Assembly (NCBI GenBank): GCA_014376815.1
Contig: JACMQV010000098.1
Location: 1-32,762 of the forward strand
Direction of reading: 5' to 3'
DNA from: Cryobacterium sp.
Lineage (GTDB): Bacteria; Actinomycetota; Actinomycetes; Actinomycetales; Microbacteriaceae
Length of the DNA stretch: 32,762 bases
Shown: one piece after another, positions 1 through 7,905 of the stretch
How positions within the stretch are numbered: position 1 is the first letter of the stretch
How the letters are laid out: the number at the start of each line of letters is the position of its first letter
Notes under the pieces: model-generated
The model's database searches: none
Told to the model about the DNA's origin: nothing
The model's input: the letters and a program-made list of their open reading frames with translations, nothing else
Translations under genes and position numbers: made by a program

Positions 1-1
1 C

Positions 2-508
2 GAAGACGCCATGGTTGCCGACGCCAACAAGTCAGACAAGGCCTCTGACGACCTCGGCGAGGAATTCACCTGGCAGGCCATCGACTCCCAGGCCACCTTC
101 GACATGGTGATGTTCAACGGGGACGAGTTCGGCGAGCTGGCCGAGCCGGGCACCGACGAGGAATTCGACTTCATCGGGATCCCGGGGCTGCTCGAGCCCG
201 AGCAGGTCTCCGAGTTGCTGCGCCAGCGGCAGCACCGGCAGGCGAAGCGTTCAACGGACCGTCGCAAAGACCCGGTCACCGGTGAGATCGCACCCGAGGA
301 GCCGCCGCCCCTCTACCGCACGCTGAAGGAACAGCGCACGCTGCTGGCGAGCCTGGTGGGCATGTGGTCGAAGCTGGCGGGCGAACCTCACGGCATGGTG
401 CACGCGGAGCTCCGTCGAGAGTGCGGCGGGCCCGCCGTGGCGCAGGCCAGCGTGACGCAGTTGCAGAACCGGATCGATCTGCTCCGCCGCCGCCTCGGCC
501 GCAGCTGA
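2..508 (+). CDS. C-terminal part of a DEAD/DEAH-box helicase (cut by window edge)
   Basis: The reading frame is open back to the first base, so the ATG at 11 is probably internal and the gene begins outside the window. The visible 168 residues contain no helicase motifs. They match what I recall of the conserved tail of actinobacterial superfamily 2 helicases: a segment reading EEFDFIGIPGLLEPEQV, a basic stretch rich in R and Q, then PHGMVHAELRRECGGP and a final helix with LQNRIDLLRRRL. In that family the tail follows the two RecA-like domains. The gene ends at 508, nine bases before the stop of the convergent PLP-enzyme gene. The family assignment rests on recalled similarity and could be wrong; a free-standing hypothetical protein is the alternative. 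Confidence 0.65.
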   Translation, partial: EDAMVADANKSDKASDDLGEEFTWQAIDSQATFDMVMFNGDEFGELAEPGTDEEFDFIGIPGLLEPEQVSELLRQRQHRQAKRSTDRRKDPVTGEIAPEEPPPLYRTLKEQRTLLASLVGMWSKLAGEPHGMVHAELRRECGGPAVAQASVTQLQNRIDLLRRRLGRS

Positions 509-516
509 ACGGGCAC

Positions 517-1743
517 TCAGGCGACGGCGTCCTGAGGCAGCCCGACCGCTGAGCGCAGGGTGTCGTCCTGAGCCACGGCAAGCGCCGCCAGGATATCCGC
601 CGTGAGGTCGTCGGCATGCTCGAGGCCGATCGAGATGCGCACGATCCCCGCGCCGGGACGCGCGCCGGCCTCGACCGGGCGGTGGGTCAGGGACGCCGGA
701 TGCTGCACCAGGGAATCGACCCCACCGAGCGAGACCGCGTGGGTGATCAGCGAGCAGGCCTCGGTGAAGCGAACGGCCGCGTCGAAGCCACCGGTGAAAT
801 CGAGCGCAATGATCGACCCGGCGCCCGCGCACTGGCGCCCGATCAGGTTCTGCGGGTCCTGCCCGGGCAGCGCGGGGTAGAGCACGCGGGCCAGCGCCGG
901 ATGGCCCACCAGACGCTCCGCGACGGCGCCGGCGGTAGCCTGCTGCGCTCGCACTCGGACGGGCAGCGTGCGCAGACCCCGGTGCAGGAGGTAGGCGGCG
1001 AAGGGATGCAGAATGCCGCCGGTCAGCGCACGCACCTGCCGCAACCGCACCAGCCACTCCTCGGGGCCCGACACCGTGCCGCCCATCACGTCCCCGTGGC
1101 CGCCGAGGAACTTGGTGGCGCTGTGCAGCACCAGGGTCGCGCCCGACTCCACCGGGCGCTGCAGCACCGGCGTGGCGAAGGTGTTGTCGACGAGCACGGG
1201 GATCCGGCCGGCGGCGACCGCAACGGCCCGGATGTCCGTCAGGGCCAGGGTGGGATTCGCGGGCGACTCGAGGATCACCAGCCCCGTGTCGGGTCGGATC
1301 GCCGCCGCCACGCCGGCAGCGTCCACCCAGGTGACCGTCGTGCCGAGCAGGCCGGTGGCGAGCACGTGGTCCGTCCCGCCGTAGATCGGCCGCAAGGCAA
1401 CGACGTGCGGTGTTCCGGCGGCCACGGATGCGATCAGCACGGCCGCCAGCGCGGCCATCCCGCTGGCGAAGGCGACGGTGCCCTCCGTGCCCTCCAAGGC
1501 GGAGAGCGCCGTTTCGAACCGGGCCACGCCGGGCTGCCACAGCCGCTGGTACACCGCGGAGTCGCCGGCCCCGATGACGCCTCCGGTGGCCAGGTTCTCG
1601 TAGGAATCGCCGCCGCACTCCACACCGGGCAGGGGATTGGTCGTGGACAGGTCGATCGCCGGAACGTGGGAACCCGACTCGGTCACGCCCTCCATCCCGG
1701 CGTGCACGGCGATGGTTTCCAGGTGCGGTGTCGTTGGCATCAT
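517..1743 (-). CDS. PLP-dependent trans-sulfuration enzyme (cystathionine gamma-synthase/lyase family)
   Basis: A 408-residue protein of the Cys/Met metabolism PLP-enzyme family, full length for that family. Visible hallmarks are the substrate-domain start ETIAVHAG, the glycine-rich ASGMAAL helix that holds the PLP phosphate, the VDNTFATP segment with the aspartate that pairs with the pyridine nitrogen, and the Schiff-base lysine in HSATKFLGGHGD (about K211). The C-terminal domain keeps the SLGGVDSLVQHPAS segment. Members make or cleave cystathionine, homocysteine or methionine in the cytosol; the exact reaction cannot be read from sequence. The start has two adjacent ATG codons (1743 and 1740). 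The gene is divergent from an Lrp/AsnC regulator, an arrangement that often marks local control by that regulator. No defects are seen. Confidence 0.88.
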   Translation of the reverse strand: MMPTTPHLETIAVHAGMEGVTESGSHVPAIDLSTTNPLPGVECGGDSYENLATGGVIGAGDSAVYQRLWQPGVARFETALSALEGTEGTVAFASGMAALAAVLIASVAAGTPHVVALRPIYGGTDHVLATGLLGTTVTWVDAAGVAAAIRPDTGLVILESPANPTLALTDIRAVAVAAGRIPVLVDNTFATPVLQRPVESGATLVLHSATKFLGGHGDVMGGTVSGPEEWLVRLRQVRALTGGILHPFAAYLLHRGLRTLPVRVRAQQATAGAVAERLVGHPALARVLYPALPGQDPQNLIGRQCAGAGSIIALDFTGGFDAAVRFTEACSLITHAVSLGGVDSLVQHPASLTHRPVEAGARPGAGIVRISIGLEHADDLTADILAALAVAQDDTLRSAVGLPQDAVA

Positions 1744-1754
1744 GTTCAGACGAA

Positions 1755-1767
1755 AACAGATTCTGTT
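1755..1767. promoter_or_regulatory. Candidate AsnC/Lrp operator between divergent genes
   Basis: A perfect 13-bp inverted repeat, AACAGA-T-TCTGTT, lies 12 bases upstream of the PLP-enzyme start, in the 106-bp gap shared with the AsnC-family gene. Size and placement suit binding by the adjacent regulator. The link is inference; such a short repeat could also occur by chance. Confidence 0.4.
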
Positions 1768-1849
1768 CTCGGCCGCAAGAGGACGTGCAGACCCTTCCGA
1801 AAGCGACCCGATCGTCGCATAAACTGCTCAGGGAAGAAAGAGTGTGCCG

Positions 1850-2329
1850 ATGGAACCGAAGAAAACCGAAATCGACCGCGTCGACCGCGCCCTGCTGCGC
1901 GCCCTGTCGATCAACGCGCGCGCCTCCGGGGCCGCGTTGGCCGCCGAAATCGGGGTGGCGGAATCCACCGTGTCACTTCGCCTGCGCCGGCTCCAGCAGC
2001 TCGGCCACATCCGGGGGTACCGGGCGATCATCGATCTCGCCGCGCTCGGGGCATCCCTGCAAGCCCTGATTTCTATCCGGCTGGTCAAGCACGCCCGCGG
2101 CCAGATCGACGACTTCCGGGATGCCGCGCCGCACTGGCCAGGGGTGATCGGGCTGTTCCACACGGCCGGGGCCGACGACTACCTCCTGCACGTGGCCGCC
2201 GCGGACGCCTCCGGCCTGCGCGACTTCGTGCTCGAGCATCTCGCGGAGCATCCGGCGGTCGCCCACACCGAGACCAACCTGATCTTCGAGTACGTCGACG
2301 GTGACGGCTGGCAGGACCTGGTCAAGTAG
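1850..2329 (+). CDS. Lrp/AsnC-family transcriptional regulator
   Basis: A regulator of about 159 residues. An N-terminal winged helix-turn-helix has the family order IDRVDRALLRALSINARAS, then LAAEIGVAESTVSLRLRRLQQLG and a wing reading IRGYRAIIDL. A C-terminal ligand-binding alpha/beta (RAM) domain follows, with the typical GADDYLLHV strand. I chose the ATG at 1850 because the purine-rich AAGAAAG at 1834-1840 sits nine bases before it; the GTG at 1844 would lie too close to that site. It is divergent from the trans-sulfuration enzyme and probably controls it in response to an amino acid, with the repeat at 1755-1767 as a possible site. The effector is unknown. Confidence 0.87.
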   Translation: MEPKKTEIDRVDRALLRALSINARASGAALAAEIGVAESTVSLRLRRLQQLGHIRGYRAIIDLAALGASLQALISIRLVKHARGQIDDFRDAAPHWPGVIGLFHTAGADDYLLHVAAADASGLRDFVLEHLAEHPAVAHTETNLIFEYVDGDGWQDLVK

Positions 2330-2408
2330 GGCCGCGCGCCGTATCCACCTGTACGTCGGACCCGGGTGGGCGTTCCCCCGCTATCATGGTGCTCCGAAAG
2401 GGGCGCCC

Positions 2409-2820
2409 ATGGACAAGACCCGGCCGGAGGCCTTCAGTGATGGTGTCCTGGCCATCATCATCACGATCATGATCCTGGAGGCTTTCCCTCGTTCCCTTCA
2501 CGACACGGTGGACCGATGAATCCGGCTTCGCGCAGGTTCCCGTGATGGTCTACGGGATCAACCTGTTGCTCGCGGCCGTGGCCTTCTACCTGCTGCAGAC
2601 CTCGCTGGTGCGGCAGCAGGGCCCGAACGGCCGGCTGGCGCGGGCGCTGGGCCGGGACTGGAAGGGCAAGTTGTCACCGGTGATCTACCTGTTCGGCATC
2701 GCCCTGGCCGTCGCCTGGCCGCTGCTCGCCCTGGCGGCGTTCGCTGTGGTGGCCGTGATCTGGCTGGTCCCTGACCGCCGGGTCGAACGGGCCGTGGCTC
2801 AGGCGGAAAGCCAGCCTTAA
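2409..2820 (+). pseudogene. TMEM175/DUF1211-type channel gene with internal deletion
   Basis: The frame starting at ATG 2409 gives the TMEM175 first helix with its RxxxFSD signature (KTRPEAFSDGVLAIIITIMI), then runs out of family-like sequence after residue 24 and stops at 2519. The family sequence resumes one frame over at about 2482 with LSLVPFTTRWTDESGF and continues through the second half (GINLLLAAVAFYLLQ, then KLSPVIYLFGIALAVAWPLL) to the TAA at 2820. The middle of the domain, about 65-70 residues including helices 2-3 of the first repeat, is absent, and the join near 2479-2482 shifts the frame. Normal bacterial members are about 195-200 residues, with two three-helix repeats forming a potassium channel. 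No working channel can be made from this copy. Confidence 0.85.
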
Positions 2821-2823
2821 CGA

Positions 2824-2855
2824 GACAACGCCCCTGCCGGAGCAGGGGCGTTGTC
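2824..2855. terminator. Strong hairpin between TMEM175 pseudogene and csp
   Basis: A perfect 14-bp stem (GACAACGCCCCTGC) with a CGGA loop starts three bases after the TAA of the TMEM175 pseudogene. It lies between that gene and the convergent cold-shock gene. There is no long T tract, as is usual in actinobacteria, and it could end transcription from both sides. Confidence 0.8.
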
Positions 2856-2898
2856 GAAGCTCAGTGGGGCGGTGACGCCCGAAGAGCAGTTGCGCTAC

Positions 2899-2946
2899 AG
2901 CTGTTGGGCTATTTAGCTGTTGGGCTATTTAGCCGTTGAGCTATTT
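2899..2946. repeat. Three tandem 16-bp repeats at the csp 3' end
   Basis: Two identical units, AGCTGTTGGGCTATTT (2899-2914 and 2915-2930), are followed by a third with two changes (2931-2946). The csp stop codon (2945-2947 on the minus strand) lies at the edge of the third unit, so the repeats form the start of the csp 3' UTR. Read on the minus strand, each unit carries AAATAG. Confidence 0.85.
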
Positions 2947-3148
2947 AGAGGGCGCGGATGTTCTCGGCCTGAGGACCCTTGGGGCCCTGGGTTACCTCGA
3001 ACTCGACCTTCTGGTTCTCGTCGAGGGACTTGTAGCCGTTCGAGGCGATCGCGGAGTAGTGCGCGAACACGTCGGCGCTTCCGTCGTCGGGAGCGATGAA
3101 GCCGAAGCCCTTTTCAGCGTTGAACCATTTCACGGTACCTGTTGCCAT
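2945..3148 (-). CDS. Cold-shock protein (CspA family)
   Basis: A 67-residue single cold-shock domain, the normal length. It has the two RNA-binding motifs: KGFGFI (RNP1) in the segment starting at W8, and DVFAHYSAI (RNP2). The conserved [21 protein letters not shown] tail completes the five-stranded barrel. Members bind single-stranded RNA or DNA and melt RNA structure in the cytoplasm. A clear GGAGGAG site precedes the ATG. The 249 bases between this start and the DUF3097 stop hold no other gene and probably contain the csp promoter and a long 5' leader, as is typical for cold-shock genes; I found no convincing promoter hexamers. Downstream are three 16-bp repeats and a hairpin. Confidence 0.96.
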   Translation of the reverse strand: MATGTVKWFNAEKGFGFIAPDDGSADVFAHYSAIASNGYKSLDENQKVEFEVTQGPKGPQAENIRAL

Positions 3149-3397
3149 TTTTGAAACTCCTCCAGGAGTGTTAGAAAGGCCCCGACTTTCGAGGCCGTTC
3201 GTCGCGGTATTCGTCGTCCGCTTCCGAAAGGAATACGCCGCACCGACCGAGATCGCTGCGTTTTAAGACGTGCAAGCACTACAACTACTGAGATAACTCT
3301 AGCCCACATCGCTCGGTGCCACCCGGATTCTGTGCCGATTCGGTTCCAAAAGCGTTACGTTTCCTGACGCATCTGCCCAAAACCGGGACACACTGCC

Positions 3398-4279
3398 TTA
3401 TTCGACGGTCACGAAGTCGATCAACTGCTCCACCCGGCCCAGGAATTGCGGTTCCAGGTCGGCATATGTCCTCACTCGGCCGAGAATCCGCTGCCAGGCC
3501 CGGGCGATATCTGCCTGCTCCTCGTGCGGCCAGCCGAGGGCTTCGCAGATTCCATGCTTCCACTCGATGGTGCGCGGGATCACCGGCCACGCCGTCCACC
3601 CGAGCCGCTCCGGCTTCACGGCCTGCCAGACGTCGACGTAGGGATGCCCGACGACCAGCACGTTCCGACCGTGCGGCCCGCGGGCCACGGCGTCCGCGAT
3701 CCGGATTTCCTTCGACCCCGCGACCAGGTGGTCGACGAGCATCCCGGCTCGGCGCCCGGGGCCCGGGCGGAACTCCGCCAGGAGCTCCTCGAGGTTGTCG
3801 ACGCCCTCGATGTACTCGACCACCACTCCTTCGATGCGCAGATCGGCGCCCCAGACCTTCTCGACGAGGTCTGCGTCGTGGCGGCCCTCGACGAAGATGC
3901 GGCTGCCTCGCGCCACCCGGGCGGGCGCATCCGCGACGGCCATCGAGCCGGATGCCGTGCGCGCTCGCCCCCGCGGCGCCGGCCGGGTGGGGGCGACGAG
4001 CACGACCGGCTTGCCGTCGAGCAGGAATCCGCCGCCGAGGGGGAACAGGCGCAGCCTGCCGTGCCGGTCTTCGAGGGTGACGATCTTCTTCTCGATCCGG
4101 ATCACGGCCCCGCAGAAACCGGTGGCCACTTCCTCGATCACGAGGTCCGGCGTGGCTTCCTGCGTCGGAACGACCGGGCGGCCGACCTCCCGCCAGCCGG
4201 GGGACAGCACATCCGCGCTGTACCGATCCGCGCCGTACCGATCCGCGCTGTCCCGATCCTGCATATGTCGCCCATCCAT
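3398..4279 (-). CDS. DUF3097 family protein
   Basis: A 293-residue protein of the actinobacterial DUF3097 family. It has a small N-terminal barrel-like part (about residues 40-95, strands around VIRIEKKIVTLEDRHGRLRLF), then a TOPRIM-like segment (IFVEGRHDADLVEKVWG, then GMLVDHLVAGSKE) and the conserved C-terminal block VVGHPYVDVWQAVKPERLG through WPHEEQADIARAWQRILG. The acidic residues in VEGRHDAD and LVDHL resemble a TOPRIM metal site, which would suggest nucleic-acid work, but no function is established to my knowledge. The start is uncertain: ATG 4279 or ATG 4264, the latter preceded by GGATGGG. Residues 8-22 are a repeat coded by a 15-bp tandem array and are unlikely to be part of the fold. 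Confidence 0.85.
   Translation of the reverse strand: MDGRHMQDRDSADRYGADRYSADVLSPGWREVGRPVVPTQEATPDLVIEEVATGFCGAVIRIEKKIVTLEDRHGRLRLFPLGGGFLLDGKPVVLVAPTRPAPRGRARTASGSMAVADAPARVARGSRIFVEGRHDADLVEKVWGADLRIEGVVVEYIEGVDNLEELLAEFRPGPGRRAGMLVDHLVAGSKEIRIADAVARGPHGRNVLVVGHPYVDVWQAVKPERLGWTAWPVIPRTIEWKHGICEALGWPHEEQADIARAWQRILGRVRTYADLEPQFLGRVEQLIDFVTVE
4211..4255. repeat. Three 15-bp tandem repeats inside DUF3097 N-terminus
   Basis: Three units of ATCCGCGCTGTACCG, with one base difference each in copies 2 and 3, encode the peptide R(D/Y)(S/G)AD three times on the minus strand. Fifteen is a multiple of three, so copy number can change without breaking the frame. Confidence 0.85.
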
Positions 4280-4322
4280 CCTGCCACCGTCGGTGCCGCG
4301 CCTCGCGGCACCGGAATCGACG

Positions 4323-5126
4323 CTAGCGGATGCCCCGTGCGATCGCCTCCGCGGCCTTGGTCTCCCGGGCGAGGAAATCGCCCAGCTCGCCGACGGTGCT
4401 CATCAGGGGCGCCGGGAACACGACCACGGTGTTCTTGTCCACACCGATTTCGACCAGGCTCTGCAGGTTGCGCAACTGGAGTGCGAGCGGGTGGGCCATC
4501 ATGATGTCCGAGGCTTCACCCAGCGCCGCCGCAGCCAGCGACTCGCCTTCCGCGTTGATGATCTTGGCGCGCTTCTCCCGCTCGGCCTCCGCCTGTCTCG
4601 CCATCGCGCGTTTCATGCTTTCGGGCAGGAGGATGTCCTTCAGCTCGACCAGGGTGACCTCGACGCCCCAGTCGAGGGTGCGAGCGTCCAGGATCTCCCG
4701 GATGTTGACGTTGAGGACGTTCGTCTCGGCGAGCGTTTCGTCGAGGGTGTGCTGGCCGACGACCTTGCGCAACGTGGTCTGGGCGATCTGATCGATCGCC
4801 GCCCGCACGTCTTCAATCGCGACCACGGACCGCACCGGGTCGACGATCCGGTAATACGCCACGGCGGACACACCGACGCTGACGTTGTCCTTGGTGATGA
4901 TGCCCTGAGACTGGATCGGCAGGGTCACGATTCGCAGACCGACCCGGTGCAGGACGTCGATGAACGGAATGAGGAAGGTAAGCCCGGGCAGCCGCGTGCC
5001 GGTCAACCGGCCGAACCGCAGCACCACGCCCTGCTCGTACTGCTTGATCACCCGCACCGACAGCACCAGGACGAGCAGGCCGATCACGAGCAGCACTACC
5101 AGGACGATTGTCAGCGTCATGCTCAT
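4323..5126 (-). CDS. Slipin (stomatin/band-7, SPFH-domain membrane protein)
   Basis: A 267-residue slipin. One N-terminal membrane helix (about residues 4-25, TLTIVLVVLLVIGLLVLVLS) is followed by the SPFH domain (EQGVVLRFGRLTG, PGLTFLIPFIDVL, QSQGIITKDNVSV, VRAAIDQIAQTTLRKVVGQHTLDETL), a helical AEREKRAKIINAEGE segment and a C-terminal LRNLQSLVEIGVDKNTVVVFPAPL typical of slipins. The open frame reaches 5549, but the family start and a good ribosome site (GGAGAGGG) place the start at ATG 5126. Slipins form oligomeric cages or scaffolds on the inner membrane. Many are paired with an NfeD-type protease partner, but none is next to this one. Confidence 0.92.
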   Translation of the reverse strand: MSMTLTIVLVVLLVIGLLVLVLSVRVIKQYEQGVVLRFGRLTGTRLPGLTFLIPFIDVLHRVGLRIVTLPIQSQGIITKDNVSVGVSAVAYYRIVDPVRSVVAIEDVRAAIDQIAQTTLRKVVGQHTLDETLAETNVLNVNIREILDARTLDWGVEVTLVELKDILLPESMKRAMARQAEAEREKRAKIINAEGESLAAAALGEASDIMMAHPLALQLRNLQSLVEIGVDKNTVVVFPAPLMSTVGELGDFLARETKAAEAIARGIR

Positions 5127-5235
5127 GGGAACCCTCTCCGAGGCTCGGGACACCGTACCCTCCATGTTCACCCGGAGGAGCGGGTTTGGCCAGTGCCAGG
5201 CCGGTTCCGTCGCGGGTCGGTAGTAGCCTGTCGCT

Positions 5236-5949
5236 ATGTGCGGTCGCTTCATCATCACGGACACGGCGTCCGATCTCGCCGCGATGTTCGACGTCGAACA
5301 CGAGGGGGAGAACCTCCCGGAGCCCTCCTGGAATATCGCCCCCACGGAGCAGATCCCGATCGTGCTCGAGTCGGCGAAGTCCGGGGAGGTCGTGCGTCGT
5401 CTCGAGGCGGCGCGCTGGTCGCTGGTTCCGTCCTTCGCCACCGAGCTGGCCTCGGGGTTCCCCACCTTCAACGCCCGATCCGAAACGGCCGGCGGGAAGG
5501 CTTCGTTCGCCAACTCCGTCGCCTCCAGACGCGCCCTGGTGCCGGCCACCGGTTACTACGAGTGGCGAACGGTCGGCACCGTCAAGACGCCGTTCTTCAT
5601 CCATTCCGATGACGGCCTGCCCCTGGCCCTCGCCGGACTGTATTCCTGGTGGCGTAACCCGGCCATGGCCGACAACGACCCGGCCCGATGGGTGCTGTCT
5701 GCCACGATCCTGACCCAGGACGCCCAGGGGGCGTTGGCCGACCTCCACGACCGCATGCCCGTCATCCTCGCCGAGGAATCCTGGGACCAGTGGCTGGACC
5801 CGCACACTCCGGGCGACCAGGCCTTCGTGGACGCGGCTGTCGCGGCGTCCCGTGAAGCCGCAGACGGACTCCGGTTCCACGAGGTGGCCCCGATCAGGGG
5901 AAACGGACCGGAACTGATCGAGCCGGCCGGCGACCGCGCGACGGGCTAG
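5236..5949 (+). CDS. SRAP domain protein (YedK/HMCES-type abasic-site shield)
   Basis: A 237-residue single SRAP domain of normal length. Cys2 directly follows the start Met (MCGRF), and in this family its freed amino group and thiol form a thiazolidine link to abasic sites in single-stranded DNA. The other active-site residues are present: N33 in WNIAPT, E109 in GYYEW and H171 in HDRMPV. Also typical are RWSLVPSF and NARSET, which line the DNA-binding cleft. The start is fixed by the need for Cys at position 2. The gene diverges from the slipin across a 109-base gap. In many bacteria relatives lie next to SOS genes; no such neighbour is seen here. Confidence 0.95.
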   Translation: MCGRFIITDTASDLAAMFDVEHEGENLPEPSWNIAPTEQIPIVLESAKSGEVVRRLEAARWSLVPSFATELASGFPTFNARSETAGGKASFANSVASRRALVPATGYYEWRTVGTVKTPFFIHSDDGLPLALAGLYSWWRNPAMADNDPARWVLSATILTQDAQGALADLHDRMPVILAEESWDQWLDPHTPGDQAFVDAAVAASREAADGLRFHEVAPIRGNGPELIEPAGDRATG

Positions 5950-6044
5950 ACGAGGCGTCGGCCCGGTCACGGCCCCGAAAACCGGTACGCTCGAATCATC
6001 GGCCCGGCGAACCTGCGTGGGCATCGTTCGAAAGGGCCCCCACC

Positions 6045-6209
6045 ATGAACGTCATCTACTTCACGATCTCGATGGCCATTTTCGTCTTCGGCCTCTGGCT
6101 CTTCGGGTTCGCCTTCGAGGCGGCCTCCCTCCAGGCCCCGCTCTTCATCGGCGGCGTGCTCGCCGTGTCGCTGGCCGTGGCGATCCCGGTCCAGATCCTC
6201 CGCGACTAG
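6045..6209 (+). CDS. Small two-helix membrane protein
   Basis: A 54-residue protein starting MNVIYFTISMAIFVFG. It has two hydrophobic stretches (about residues 3-22 and 34-49) separated by a short FEAASLQAP linker, and ends in ILRD. A purine-rich GAAAGGG lies upstream. It is too short for most gene callers. The stop is 17 bases before the GTG of the SMP-30 gene, so the two may be co-transcribed. I do not recognise the family. The clean two-helix pattern, the ATG with upstream ribosome site and the strong G/C third-position bias are the support. Confidence 0.65.
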   Translation: MNVIYFTISMAIFVFGLWLFGFAFEAASLQAPLFIGGVLAVSLAVAIPVQILRD

Positions 6210-6226
6210 GGCCGCGGGCACCGGCA

Positions 6227-7072
6227 GTGCTCGCCGTTCAGAGGACTGACCCGGTCTCGTTCCACGCCGAGGGTCCGGTCTGGTCCGATTCCTGGGGCGG
6301 CCTGCGCTGGGTCGACATGTTCGCCGGTGACGTGCTCTCCCTCGACGGCGACACGATTCATCGCCGGCATGTCGGCCCGATAGCCGCTGCTCTCCGGCCC
6401 CGTCAGCGCGGCGGAGCAGTGATCGCGCTCGAGCGCGGGTTCGCCCTCGAGGACGCTTCGGGCAGGATCGAGCGGCTGGGTGACCTGTGGGAGAACCCGG
6501 GGATCCGCATGAACGAGGGCGGCTGTGACCCGGACGGGCGCTTCTACTGCGGGTCCATGGCCTATGACCAGCGCCCCGGTGCGGGGGTCCTGCACCGCCT
6601 CGACCCGGACGGCACGGTGACTCCGGTCCTCCGGAACCTGACGATCTCCAACGGCCTGGAGTGGAGCCCGGACGGCTCCCTGGCCTATTTCAATGACACC
6701 CTCAGCGGCCGGGTCGCGGTCCTGGATTACAGCCCGGAGCGCGGGCTCACGGGGTTGCGCACCTTCGTCGCCATCCCGCCCGAGGCCGGGTTTCCGGACG
6801 GCCTCACCGTGGACCGTGAGGGCGCTGTGTGGGTGGCCCTCTATCGCGGGTCCGCCGTTCGGCGCTACACGCCGGCGGGCCTGCTGGACGGGATCGTCGA
6901 GGTGGCCGCGCAGAACGTGACCGCCTGCACCTTCGGCGGACCCGGTTTGGACCAGCTCTTCATCACCACGTCCCGGGAGAACCTGCAGCCCGGCCAGGAT
7001 CCGTTGGCCGGATCGGTCTTCGTCGCCGACGTCGGCGTGGCCGGGCTGCCGGTTCGGCAGTTCTTCGGCTGA
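6227..7072 (+). CDS. SMP-30/gluconolactonase/LRE family protein
   Basis: A 281-residue six-bladed beta-propeller of the SMP-30 family, which hydrolyses sugar lactones with one bound divalent metal. The metal and active-site residues are visible: E15 in HAEGPVW, the asparagine in ISNGLEWSPDG and the aspartate in GFPDGLTVDREG. The block RMNEGGCDPDGRFYCGSM is the family's RxNDGxxDxxGRFW segment, here with Glu in place of the usual Asp. The open frame runs further upstream, but the GTG at 6227 gives the family length and starts just before the first blade. It is convergent with the DUF1345 gene. The sugar substrate cannot be read from sequence. Confidence 0.9.
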   Translation: MLAVQRTDPVSFHAEGPVWSDSWGGLRWVDMFAGDVLSLDGDTIHRRHVGPIAAALRPRQRGGAVIALERGFALEDASGRIERLGDLWENPGIRMNEGGCDPDGRFYCGSMAYDQRPGAGVLHRLDPDGTVTPVLRNLTISNGLEWSPDGSLAYFNDTLSGRVAVLDYSPERGLTGLRTFVAIPPEAGFPDGLTVDREGAVWVALYRGSAVRRYTPAGLLDGIVEVAAQNVTACTFGGPGLDQLFITTSRENLQPGQDPLAGSVFVADVGVAGLPVRQFFG

Positions 7073-7102
7073 ATCGGGCTGCCGGCCCCGTTCAGATCGT
7101 GC

Positions 7103-7750
7103 TCAGCGCAGCAGCCCGGCGACCAGATTGATCAGGGTGGCCAGGATGAACGAGCCGAACACATACGAGAGAAGCCCATGGCGGAGGGCCGTCATCCGGA
7201 TCCTGTGGTCCTGGAGGCTCGTGTCCGACACCTGGAACGTCATCCCGAGGGTGAAGGCCAGATAGGCGAAGTCTCCGTAGCTCGGCGGCGCGGGCTGGTT
7301 GAAGTCCACCCCGCCGTCGGGTCCCGAGTAGTACAGCGAGGCGTAGCGGAGGGTGAACAGCGTGTGCACCAGCACCCAGGAGAGGCTAACGCTGAGCACG
7401 GCACCCGCCGCCAGGACACCCCGTTGAGCGCCCGTCGTGGCGTGGGTTCCCACCAGAAGCAACACGAGCGCGCCGAGGCTGCCGAGGCTGCTCAGCAGGA
7501 TCAGGACATCTGCCGCCCCGCGGGAGGAATCCTCCCGGGTGGCGTGGCTGGCCGTCGTGTCGCTGTCCATCGGGCCGATGGTCACCCACACCCAGGTGAT
7601 ATAGACCACGCAGGCCGCCGCCCAGCCCACGATGGGACCCAGGACCCATTCGGTGGCGAACCCTGTCGCGACCGCGGCGAGAACGCCGACGGCGAACATC
7701 ATTACCAGCCGGGTGCTCGAGCGGTGGATCCTGCGATCGTGCATCGTCAT
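7103..7750 (-). CDS. DUF1345 integral membrane protein
   Basis: A 215-residue membrane protein of the DUF1345 family. Helices are visible at about residues 12-32, 36-55, 80-102, 108-130 and 190-213. The family signature is GDFAYLAFTLGMTFQVSDT, followed by RRxxLxHGLLSYVFG-like sequence (here MTALRHGLLSYVFGSFILA). The start is ATG 7750 (or ATG 7744 in the same frame); the longer open frame to 7891 adds sequence without family character. The function is unknown. Its stop lies 31 bases from that of the convergent SMP-30 gene. Confidence 0.88.
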   Translation of the reverse strand: MTMHDRRIHRSSTRLVMMFAVGVLAAVATGFATEWVLGPIVGWAAACVVYITWVWVTIGPMDSDTTASHATREDSSRGAADVLILLSSLGSLGALVLLLVGTHATTGAQRGVLAAGAVLSVSLSWVLVHTLFTLRYASLYYSGPDGGVDFNQPAPPSYGDFAYLAFTLGMTFQVSDTSLQDHRIRMTALRHGLLSYVFGSFILATLINLVAGLLR

Positions 7751-7905
7751 GTGCTGATCGTTGCACGGAATCGGCGACACGCTCGGCGGGCGCACGTGGC
7801 GCGCCCGGCGATATGCCAGCCAGGGTCGGTAGTCTGAGATCAACGATTGGCCGGTAGCTTCAGCGTCGGCCCCGACTGTCGACCGCACCAAGCCTGAAAG
7901 AGACC

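Noticed and set aside
616-2304. A 562-residue plus-strand open frame
   Set aside because: It is antisense to the PLP enzyme and overlaps the AsnC gene in another frame. The composition (runs of R, G, H, Q) is that of a GC-rich shadow frame.
2899-2946. The three 16-bp repeats as a CRISPR array
   Set aside because: Units are directly adjacent with no spacers and no cas genes are present.
5127-5549. N-terminal extension of the slipin frame to 5549
   Set aside because: It overlaps the SRAP gene antisense, while a membrane helix and a strong ribosome site define the start at 5126.
3795-5612. A 605-residue plus-strand open frame over DUF3097 and slipin
   Set aside because: It is antisense to two well-recognised genes and has no domain-like sequence.
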